Assembly (NCBI GenBank): GCA_016872645.1
Contig: VGZH01000019.1
Location: 1-64,000 of the forward strand
Direction: 5' to 3'
Source: Planctomycetota bacterium
GTDB taxonomy: Bacteria; Planctomycetota; Planctomycetia; Planctomycetales; Planctomycetaceae
DNA length: 64,000 nucleotides
Position numbers and translations under genes: made by a program. The notes beneath the pieces are model-generated. The model searched no databases, had not been told where the DNA came from, and saw only the letters and a program-made list of their open reading frames with translations. Below, one piece after another: positions 12,421 to 19,643 of this stretch; the stretch's first letter is position 1, and each line of letters starts with the position of its first letter.

Positions 12421-14880
12421 ATGAACAACCTGCACATCATTCTGACTTTCCTGCTGCTCATCGCCGTCGCACAAGAAGCGCAGTCCGCGACCTCGCCGGC
12501 TGAGTTTGACAAGGCGCTGCTGCCCTATTTGCAATCGCACTGTGTCCGCTGTCACAACGCGGAGAAGCAGGAGGGGGAGTTTCGCGTCGACAAGCTCTCG
12601 AAGAACGTCGGCACGGAGAACAATCCGCAGTGGCTGGAAGTGATGGAGCGGATCAACTCGGGCGAGATGCCGCCGAAGACGCAAGCGAAACGCCCCACCG
12701 CCGCCGAAAGCGCGCAGGCCGTCGAGTGGATCGCAGCACGCATGAAGGACGGCGAGGCGGCACGCATGGCCGCGCGAGTCAGAGTGACTTACAACCGGCT
12801 CACGCGCGATGAATATGTCAACACGGTGCGAGACTTGATCGGCGTCGAATTCGACGCGAAGGATCCGGGGAACTTCCTGGAAGATCCCGAGTGGCAGGGC
12901 TTCGAGCGTCTCGGCTCGGTGCTCACGTTGTCGCCGTCGAATATCGAGAAGTATCTGGCGGCGGCGGAGGTCATCCTGAATGAAGCCTATCCGCCAAACG
13001 TGTTGCCGTTGAAGAAGGGGCAGAAGCCGCTGGAACCGTTCGGTGGCACAAAGCGGGCGATCGAAGAAAACCAGATCAAAGAACGGCATCGCGAGCGGCT
13101 GCGCGAGCTGGGCCTGCTCGACAAAGTGCGATTCGAAATGTGGCCGGGCGACATCTTTCGCTACTCAAGGCTAGATTCACTGCCCGAAGCCGGTATCTAC
13201 GAAATCAGCTACAAGCTCAGTGGTCTGCGTCCGCCCGGTGGCCGTGCCCCGCGACTGAAGGTGTATGAAGAAAAGCTGGATCGCGTGCTGTTCGAGCAAG
13301 ACATCGTGGCCGACGAGGACAAGCCGATCACGGTGACTTTCCGGGCTCATTTGCCGAAGGGGTCGCCGAACATCATGGTCTACAACGATGTGTCTGGGCC
13401 GTCGAACAATCCCCGTTCCGGTCGTCACAGCGCCGTTCCGTTCGTCAGTACAAAGCTGGGCCGCACCCCGTGGCAGATGAAGCTCACGGACGAAGAGGGG
13501 CTGGCGATCTATCCGTTTCTCATCCTCGACTCGATCACCTGGCGCGGGCCGATCCTGACCGACGAAGAGAAGCAACGCCGCGTCGACTACATGCCCGCCG
13601 AAGAGGGCAACCTGCAGCAGGCCCGCGACTGCCTCACCACGTTGGCCAGGCGCGCCTTCCGTCGCCCCGTGACGGATGCGGAGATGGACGGCTATATGAA
13701 GATCGTGCAGAGCGAACTCGCTGCGAAGGAATCGTTTCGCGACGCGGTGAAATCGGGCATGGCCGCGATCCTGAACTCCAAGAGCTTTCTGTTTCTCGCG
13801 GAAGGTGATGAGAAGTCGAGTCGCGGCACGCTGAACGATTGGGAGATCGCCTCGCGGCTGTCGTACTTGTTGTGGAGCACGATGCCGGACAACGAACTGT
13901 TCTCGCTCGCCGAACAAGGCAAGCTGCGGGACAAAGCCGTGCTCGCTCGGCAGTTCGCTCGCATGATTGCCGATCCGCGGGCCGAACGCTTCAGCGATTC
14001 CTTCGCCACGCAATGGCTGCGGTTGCGCAAGGTCGGGATGTTCCAGCCGGACAAGAAGCTCTACCCGGACTACGACCAGACGCTCGAGAACAGCATGATC
14101 GCCGAGACGAAGCTGTTCTTCCGCGAGGTTCTTGAGCGCGGGCTAACGCTGCGCGAGTTCCTGCACTCCGACTGGAGCGTGATGAACGAACTGCTGGCGA
14201 AGCATTATGGAGTCGAGGAGGTCTTCGCGGCCGCGCGACAACACGCGGCCACCGATCGGGAGTTCGTCCGCGTCTCACTGCCGCCCGCATCACATCGAGG
14301 CGGGTTGCTCACCCAGGCGTCGATCCTGTCGCTTACCAGCGACGGCGTGCGACACCGACCCGTGCATCGCGGTGTGTGGTTGAGCGAAGCGATCTTCGGC
14401 AAGTCGCCGCCGCCGCCCCCGGCGAACGTCGACCCGATTCCCACGAACCCCACCGGCCCGAAGGCGACGCTGCGTCAGAAGCTCGAAGCCCACATTCACG
14501 ACGCCCGCTGTGCCGCGTGTCATGCGAAGATCGACCATCTGGGCCTCGCCTTCGAGAACTACGACGCGATCGGCCGCTGGCGCACCGTGGAGATCACGGA
14601 CGGCGTCGGTGAGAACCCCACGGTCGTCTCCTCCGGCAAGTTCCCCGATGGCCGCGAGTACCAGAACGCCGCGGAGTTCAAGCAACTGCTTCTCCGCGAC
14701 CTTGACGCCTTCAACCACACGTTCATTGAAAAGCTCGCCACCTACGGCCTGCGCCGCACGACGAGCTTCGGCGACCGCGAAGAACTGCAGAAGATCGCCG
14801 CCGCAAGCAAGGCGAAGGACTATCGGCTGCAAGACCTCGTCGAGGCTTTTGTGACTTCCGATCTGTTTCAAATGCGGTAA
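12421..14880 (+). CDS. DUF1587/DUF1595/DUF1592/DUF1588/DUF1585 cytochrome-like protein
   Basis: This 819-aa exported protein shows the full planctomycete module order. It has a signal peptide (MNNLHIILTFLLLIAVAQEA), an N-terminal heme-type motif SHCVRCHNAEKQEGEF, and DUF1587 (TYNRLTRDEYVNTVRDLIGV). DUF1595 follows (LTTLARRAFRRPVTDAEMD), then DUF1592 (SRLSYLLWSTMPDNELFSL, WSVMNELLAKHYGV), DUF1588 (HRGGLLTQASILSLTSDGV, HRGVWLSEAIFGKSPPPPP), and DUF1585 with RCAACHAKIDHLGLAFENYD at the C-terminus. Two CxxCH motifs imply c-type heme. It sits 204 bp after a DUF1501 gene, its usual partner. The ATG at 12421 begins the signal peptide; an upstream TTG at 12253 would read through the intergenic inverted repeat and is unlikely. 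Confidence 0.9.
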   Translation: MNNLHIILTFLLLIAVAQEAQSATSPAEFDKALLPYLQSHCVRCHNAEKQEGEFRVDKLSKNVGTENNPQWLEVMERINSGEMPPKTQAKRPTAAESAQAVEWIAARMKDGEAARMAARVRVTYNRLTRDEYVNTVRDLIGVEFDAKDPGNFLEDPEWQGFERLGSVLTLSPSNIEKYLAAAEVILNEAYPPNVLPLKKGQKPLEPFGGTKRAIEENQIKERHRERLRELGLLDKVRFEMWPGDIFRYSRLDSLPEAGIYEISYKLSGLRPPGGRAPRLKVYEEKLDRVLFEQDIVADEDKPITVTFRAHLPKGSPNIMVYNDVSGPSNNPRSGRHSAVPFVSTKLGRTPWQMKLTDEEGLAIYPFLILDSITWRGPILTDEEKQRRVDYMPAEEGNLQQARDCLTTLARRAFRRPVTDAEMDGYMKIVQSELAAKESFRDAVKSGMAAILNSKSFLFLAEGDEKSSRGTLNDWEIASRLSYLLWSTMPDNELFSLAEQGKLRDKAVLARQFARMIADPRAERFSDSFATQWLRLRKVGMFQPDKKLYPDYDQTLENSMIAETKLFFREVLERGLTLREFLHSDWSVMNELLAKHYGVEEVFAAARQHAATDREFVRVSLPPASHRGGLLTQASILSLTSDGVRHRPVHRGVWLSEAIFGKSPPPPPANVDPIPTNPTGPKATLRQKLEAHIHDARCAACHAKIDHLGLAFENYDAIGRWRTVEITDGVGENPTVVSSGKFPDGREYQNAAEFKQLLLRDLDAFNHTFIEKLATYGLRRTTSFGDREELQKIAAASKAKDYRLQDLVEAFVTSDLFQMR

Positions 14881-14883
14881 GAA

Positions 14884-14976
14884 GTTCTTGGTTCTTCATT
14901 CTTGGTTGAAATCGGGGGCACGGACTACGAACGAAGTCGCAGGACCAAGAACCGCGTACAACGAACCAAGACCAGA
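14884..14976. repeat. Inverted heptamer-array element, unit related to GAACCAA (locus E)
   Basis: The left arm 14884-14911 reads GTTCTTG, GTTCTTC, ATTCTTG, GTTGAAA. The right arm 14942-14976 reads GGACCAA, GAACCGC, GTACAAC, GAACCAA, GACCAGA. Two earlier right-side heptamers (14922-14935) are one base out of register. It begins 4 bp after the DUF1592-type stop and runs into the N-terminal codons of the sulfatase remnant. Confidence 0.75.
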
Positions 14977-15324
14977 AAACTCCACGTCATCCTTATCGGG
15001 CTTCTCACTGCCCTGCTGCTCGCGCCGCTGGCGGAGATGCACGCTGCGGATGCACCTGCACTCAGGAAGCCCAACGTTGTTTTTGTGGTGTTCGATGATC
15101 TGAACAATCGGCCAAAAACTGCTTCTCAGAAATCGAACGTGCTCTTCATTGCCATCGATGATTTGAGGCCGCTGCTTGGCTATTACGGCGCGTCGTGGAT
15201 CAGGTCGCCGAACATCGATCGGCTTGCGGCGCGCGGCACAACCTGCGGTTCCAGCGACATCTTCAGTAATCGCACAACTTCCACCGAGACAGCCATCCCT
15301 GCAGCAGTCACTCTGGCAGCCTGA
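14902..15324 (+). pseudogene. Mosaic sulfatase remnant (two N-terminal fragments)
   Basis: The frame encodes a signal-like stretch ([20 protein letters not shown]), then the start of a sulfatase domain ([13 protein letters not shown]). After only eight residues a second sulfatase start follows ([20 protein letters not shown], then [13 protein letters not shown]) resembling iduronate-2-sulfatase-type enzymes. The reading then turns into unrelated Ser/Thr-rich residues and stops at 140 aa, against about 450-550 for an intact sulfatase. The Cys-x-Pro-x-Arg formylglycine site and all C-terminal metal ligands are missing. This looks like two different sulfatase 5' ends joined by recombination or decay. 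An overlapping frame continues to 15481 with Gln/Pro-rich residues that may be a further fragment. It is almost certainly non-functional as a sulfatase. Confidence 0.7.
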
Positions 15325-15452
15325 GCTACCTCGACGATCGTCGGACAGACTCCCGCAGGCTTTTCAGGATTCGAACCTTCTGGAATACGTCCAGCGCAAT
15401 CCTTCGAATCTTCGTCAGCCCGGTCAGCGGAGACTCAGTCAATCCACCAAGC
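15325..15452. other. Unassigned gap between sulfatase remnant and kinase 3' end
   Basis: No intact gene is visible. One plus-strand frame stays open to 15481 and reads Gln/Pro/Ser-rich sequence (for example SSDRLPQAFQDSNLLEYVQR), which could be the end of a decayed gene. The convergent kinase gene ends at 15453. Confidence 0.4.
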
Positions 15453-18400
15453 TCACCGAACCGCTGGCGGCTGGCTCCTGAGAATCGCGCTTACTTCTGG
15501 ACGCGGCCGCGCGTCCCACACCCTCACCGTCTGGTCTGAACTCGCCGAGGCCAGCCGCTGCCCGTCCGGGCTAAACGCCACGCTCCTGACAAGGCTGGTG
15601 TGTCCTTTCAGAGTGAGCGACTCCTGGCCCGTGGTTGCGTCCCACACCTTCACCGTCCCGTCAACACTCGCCGAGGCCAGCCGCTGCCCGTCCGGGCTGA
15701 ACGCCACGCTATTGACCCCGCTGGTGTGTCCTTTCAGCGTGAGTGACTCCTGGCCCGTGATCGCGTCCCACACCTTCACCGTCTTGTCATCACTCGCCGT
15801 TGCCAGCCGCTGCCCGTCCGGGCTAAACGCCACGCTCACGAGCCCGCCGGTGTGTCCTTTCAGCGTGAGCGACTCCTGGCCCGTGGTCGCGTTCCACACC
15901 TTTACCGTTTGGTCATAACTCGCCGAGGCCAGCCGCTGCCCGTCCGGACTAAACGCTACGCTCTCGACCACGTCGGTGTGTCCTTTGAGCGTGAGCAACT
16001 CTTGGCCCGTAGTCGCGTCCCACACCTTGACTGTCTGGTCCTCACTCGCCGAGGCCAGCCGCTGCCCGTCCGGGCTAAACGCTACGCTCTCGACCACGTC
16101 GGTATGTCCATTCAGCGTGAGCGACTCCTGGCCCGTGGTCGCGTCCCACACCTTGACCGTTTTGTCCCAACTCGCGGAGGCCAGCCGTTGCCCGTCCGGA
16201 CGAAACGCCACGCTCCTGACCCGGTCAATATGTCCTTTCAGCGTGAGCGACTCCTGGCCCGTGGTCGCGTCCCACACCTTCACCGTCTGGTCCGAGCTCG
16301 CCGAGGCCAGCCGCTGCCCGTCCGGGCGAAACGCCACGCTCCAGACCAAGCCGGTGTGTCCTTTCAGCGTGAGCGACTCCTGGCCCGTGGTCGCGTCCCA
16401 CACCTTCACCGTCTGGTCCTCACTCGCCGAGGCCAGCCTCTGCCCGTCCGAGCAAAATGCCACGCTCGAGACCCTGCCCGTGTGTCCTTTCAACGTGAGC
16501 GACTCCTGGCCCTTGGTCGCGTCCCAAATCTTAACTTCCCCCGATTTATTGACCTCACCACTCGTCGAGGCCAGCCGCTGCCCGTCCGGACTAAACGCCA
16601 CGCTATAGACCCTGCCCGTGTGTCCTTTGAGCGTGAGCGACTCCTGGCCCGTGGTCGCGTCCCACAACTTCACTGTCCCGTCCCAACTCGCCGAGGCCAG
16701 CCGTTGCCCGTCCGGACTAAACGCCACGCTCACGACCTCGCCGATGTGTCCTTTCAGCGTGAGCAACTCCTGGCCCGTGGTTGCGTCCCACAGCTTCACC
16801 GTCTCGTCAGCACTCGCCGAGGCCAGCCGCTGCCCGTCCGGGCTGAACGCCACGCTATAGACTTGGTCGCTGTGTCCATTCAGCGTGAGCGACTCCTGGC
16901 CCGAAGTCTCGTCCCACACCTTTATCGTTTTGTCAGCACTCGCGGAGGCCAGTCGCTGCCCGTCCGGGCGAAACGTCACGCTCCAGACCGCTTGGGTGTG
17001 TCCTTTCAGCGTAAGTGACTCCTGGCCGGTGGTCGCGTCCCACACCTTGACTGTTTTGTCACCACTCGCCGTTGCCAGCCGCTGCCCGTCCGGGCGAAAC
17101 GCCACGCTTGTGACCCAGTGGGTGTGCCCTTTCAGCGTGAGCGACTCCTGGCCCGTGGTCGTGTCCCACACCTTCACCGTCTGGTCCCAACTCGCCGAGG
17201 CCAGCCGCTGCCCGTCCGGGCGAAACGCCACGCTCGAGACCCAGCCGGTTTGTCCCTTCAAATCCAGCAGCGATGAATGGCAAAGTCGATCCCAGTAGTA
17301 CCACTCGAAGCCGCGCAGGTCGTCCGTCTTCGGCATCTCATCGGGTTTTAGACGATGTTGCTCCAGTCGATCGAGCACCAATCCCACACGGTTGTTTTCC
17401 CAGTGCAGTTGCGTCAGGTTCATGTCAGCGACATACAGATGCCGCTGAGCCAGCTTGGCGTTCTCGTCCGCTTCGTCGGCTTTTCGATTCGCGCGTTTCG
17501 TCTCTTCGGTCAACTCACCCTGCTTGTTCGCGAGAGCGTTGGCACGCTGCGAGGACTGGCTGGCAAAGAACCACGAAACCGCCATGCCGATCAGCAAGAC
17601 GAGCGCGACTGTTGCGCTCAAAGCGGCGACAGTGGGGTTGCGGCGATGCCACAGGCGGAGGCGTTCCCACAGACCGGCGTGATAGACAGAGACCGGTTGA
17701 TGCGCCAAGGAACGTTTGACGTCGGCGGCCAAGTCTTTCGCGTCGAGGTAACGCTCGTCCTGCTCCCTGGCCATCGCGGTGGCACAGATCGCATCGAGTT
17801 CTCGCGAGATCGTGGGATCGAGTTCACGCGCGCGCGGCGTGGGGCCTTCGCTGATGCGTTGAAGGAGGTCGGAGATTATCTCACATGGTGATCCGAGGAG
17901 CAGGTCTTCTTCGATAGAGTGCGGTTTGTCAGGACTGCTCAGGAATGGTTCGGTGGGAGCAGCAGCAGAAACCGAAGCGGAAAGCGGCGCTAACACGCCG
18001 CACTCCGCAGCGGTGCGATGAGGTGGGTGGCCCGTCAGAATTTCGAAGAGGATAGTGCCCAGGCCGTATACGTCGGTGCGTTGGTCGAGCAGGTCCACTC
18101 GGCCGGCGGCTTGTTCGGGGGACATGTACTTGGGCGTACCAAGAGTGTCTCCCAGACGCGTTGCCCGCGATTGAGCATCGTCGGTGAGCACCACCGGGGC
18201 GGTCTCTTCGTCCGGGGTGCCGACGTGTTTGGCCAGGCCCCAGTCGACCACGATCGCTTCGCCGTAATCGCCCAGGACGATGTTCGCCGGCTTCAAGTCG
18301 CGGTGAATGATCCCTCGCCAGTGTGCGTAGGCCAACGCCTCGCACACATTCACGAACACGTTCAGCAGCCGCGGGAGCGACAACGGGTCTTCGCGACCCG

Positions 18401-19070
18401 CTCGAACCTGTTCGTGATGCTTCTTGATCGCCTTCGAGAGCGACTCCCCTTTGACCAGCTTCATCGTGTAGAACGGCCGGGCGCCCCGATTCAATTCGTA
18501 GACCGGCACGATGTTGGGATGCTGCAATTGTCCGGTGATCTGCGCCTCTTTGATCAACCGCTGCACCGCGTCCTGCGAGGCCGAGCCGGGCTTCACTTCC
18601 TTGATCGCGACCTCGCGAGCCAAATCGTTGTCCCGCGCCAGCGAAACCCTGCCGAGTCCCCCTTTGCCGACTTCGCTGACCCATGTGTACCGCGACTTGA
18701 GCTGCTCCGGTTCTACCAGCGTCTCGCCAGTCGTTTCGATCTGCACCGGCCCGCCCGACGGCCACGAACTGAGCGACTGCTGAATGTCAGCATCCTCGAC
18801 TTGCTTGATCGCACGGCAGACGTCGCCGCGCGTGACGGCGTTGAGGGTGACACGCGCGTCGTTTTGATGCTTCGCCAGCTTGCGTTCGAGTTGCTTCTCG
18901 AGGAAGCCGCGATCCTCGGCGTTGATCCAACCACGCTCGACCAGCAGATCGGCCAGCGGCTTCGACTTGTCTGTCGCCCAGGCCCGACACGCCGACGTGA
19001 GCTGAACCAAATCGATCAGCTCGTTCTCAAACGCCAAAACCGCAAACAGCAAATGCCGCTCAGCCGACAT
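15453..19070 (-). CDS. Membrane serine/threonine protein kinase with 14 WD40 repeats
   Basis: This 1205-aa protein has four parts. Residues 1-127 are a helical N-terminus common to planctomycete kinases. Residues about 128-440 are a Hanks-type kinase with the glycine loop VGKGGLGRVSLAR, catalytic Lys in VAIKEVK, the loop IIHRDLKPANIV, DWG replacing DFG (VVDWGLAK), and GTPKYMSPEQAAG. One transmembrane helix follows near 515-535 (VAALSATVALVLLIGMAVSW). From about residue 600 there are 14 WD40 repeats of 42 residues (for example SVAFSPDGQRLASAS with TVKVWDATTGQE), enough for two seven-bladed propellers. One repeat has a five-residue insertion. The kinase is predicted active and membrane-anchored with an external sensor or scaffold domain; its ligand is unknown. 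The start is the ATG before SAERHLLFAVLAFE, matching related kinases. Confidence 0.93.
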   Translation of the reverse strand: MSAERHLLFAVLAFENELIDLVQLTSACRAWATDKSKPLADLLVERGWINAEDRGFLEKQLERKLAKHQNDARVTLNAVTRGDVCRAIKQVEDADIQQSLSSWPSGGPVQIETTGETLVEPEQLKSRYTWVSEVGKGGLGRVSLARDNDLAREVAIKEVKPGSASQDAVQRLIKEAQITGQLQHPNIVPVYELNRGARPFYTMKLVKGESLSKAIKKHHEQVRAGREDPLSLPRLLNVFVNVCEALAYAHWRGIIHRDLKPANIVLGDYGEAIVVDWGLAKHVGTPDEETAPVVLTDDAQSRATRLGDTLGTPKYMSPEQAAGRVDLLDQRTDVYGLGTILFEILTGHPPHRTAAECGVLAPLSASVSAAAPTEPFLSSPDKPHSIEEDLLLGSPCEIISDLLQRISEGPTPRARELDPTISRELDAICATAMAREQDERYLDAKDLAADVKRSLAHQPVSVYHAGLWERLRLWHRRNPTVAALSATVALVLLIGMAVSWFFASQSSQRANALANKQGELTEETKRANRKADEADENAKLAQRHLYVADMNLTQLHWENNRVGLVLDRLEQHRLKPDEMPKTDDLRGFEWYYWDRLCHSSLLDLKGQTGWVSSVAFRPDGQRLASASWDQTVKVWDTTTGQESLTLKGHTHWVTSVAFRPDGQRLATASGDKTVKVWDATTGQESLTLKGHTQAVWSVTFRPDGQRLASASADKTIKVWDETSGQESLTLNGHSDQVYSVAFSPDGQRLASASADETVKLWDATTGQELLTLKGHIGEVVSVAFSPDGQRLASASWDGTVKLWDATTGQESLTLKGHTGRVYSVAFSPDGQRLASTSGEVNKSGEVKIWDATKGQESLTLKGHTGRVSSVAFCSDGQRLASASEDQTVKVWDATTGQESLTLKGHTGLVWSVAFRPDGQRLASASSDQTVKVWDATTGQESLTLKGHIDRVRSVAFRPDGQRLASASWDKTVKVWDATTGQESLTLNGHTDVVESVAFSPDGQRLASASEDQTVKVWDATTGQELLTLKGHTDVVESVAFSPDGQRLASASYDQTVKVWNATTGQESLTLKGHTGGLVSVAFSPDGQRLATASDDKTVKVWDAITGQESLTLKGHTSGVNSVAFSPDGQRLASASVDGTVKVWDATTGQESLTLKGHTSLVRSVAFSPDGQRLASASSDQTVRVWDARPRPEVSAILRSQPPAVR
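15490..17265 (-). repeat. Tandem 126-bp DNA repeats encoding the WD40 blades (14 copies)
   Basis: The 3' half of the kinase gene consists of 14 tandem units of 126 bp, one with an extra 15 bp near 16540. Many blocks are identical between units at the nucleotide level, including silent positions, for example CTCCTGGCCCGTGGTCGCGT on the plus strand. Such identity points to recent duplication or gene conversion. Because 126 is a multiple of three, the antisense strand also shows long repetitive open frames, which are by-products. Confidence 0.9.
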
Positions 19071-19085
19071 AATGCGCCTCTGCCA

Positions 19086-19495
19086 CTAGAGACCATGATA
19101 CCGCTGGGCAGACATCACAATCGCGAAGCTCGGCCACTGCAAGCCTGAGGCGAACTCACAATGCGGCGACACCGCCGTTTCGTCGATCGTGTGAATCGTG
19201 ACCACGTTGTCGTGACACGCCGCCGCTGCCGCTTGAGCCTCGCGAATGAATCGCTTTCGAGCGGCCGCATGATGAGCCAAGTGTGACGCCAGCACTTTGA
19301 CCGGGACGACTCGCTGCAGGCTCGGATCGTACGCCTTGAGCACGACTCCCACGCCCCCCAGCCAACGATCTCGCTGATTTTGTGCTGATCGAGTTTGCCG
19401 AGCAGCTTTGGATTATCCGCCAGTTGCAAGAGGTCGAGCGTCGGCTGCGGATCATTCTCCGACTCACTGGATTCGGCCCCCGAATCATCTTCCAC
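19086..19495 (-). pseudogene. Frameshifted, truncated serine/threonine kinase remnant
   Basis: From 19495 leftwards one frame reads a kinase lead-in (LLQLADNPKLLGKLDQHKIS, then EIVGWG). At about 19352 the similarity moves to another frame (GVVLKAYDPSLQRVVPVKVL, then AARKRFIREAQAAAAACHDN and VVTIHTIDE). Joined, these match the N-lobe of planctomycete kinases of the EVIGRGGMGVVLKA type; the glycine loop region carries the frameshift. After VVTIHTIDE the sequence loses similarity near 19150 and stops at 19086, so the catalytic loop and C-lobe are absent. It lies immediately upstream of the intact WD40 kinase and may be what remains of a gene displaced by it. Confidence 0.75.
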
Positions 19496-19501
19496 CCTGA
19501 A

Positions 19502-19579
19502 TCACTCCAGCACCTCGCGGTCGTGAGCGTCTTTCAATCGGACCAGCCAGCTGAGCTGTGTCGACGGAACGTGCGACAT
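19502..19579 (-). pseudogene. N-terminal remnant of an ECF-type sigma factor
   Basis: A 25-codon frame (STQLSWLVRLKDAHDREVLE near its end) resembles the first residues of planctomycete sigma-70/ECF factors (pattern TSxSLLxRLRDxxDxxAWxxF), then stops where the family would continue with W-x-x-F. It is followed after 6 bp by the kinase remnant. Sigma factor and kinase genes are often adjacent in planctomycetes, so this is probably the remnant of such a pair. The match is short and the call is tentative. Confidence 0.45.
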
Positions 19580-19643
19580 GGCGTGCTCGAACGACGACAC
19601 CAACGATGATGAGCAAGCGATCTCGGAAATCGAGCTGGTCGCC
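19580..19643. other. Short gap between sigma remnant and YgiQ gene
   Basis: No gene or clear signal is visible. Together with the remnants at 19086-19579 it makes a region of about 570 bp without an intact gene between the WD40 kinase and the YgiQ-family gene. Confidence 0.4.

Noticed and set aside
15852-17018. 388-codon plus-strand open frame with 42-residue repeats
   Set aside because: It is the antisense of the WD40 units; the unit length is a multiple of three, so open frames repeat automatically.
15490-17265. Tandem repeats considered as a CRISPR array
   Set aside because: Units are 126 bp, coding, and without unique spacers of constant size.
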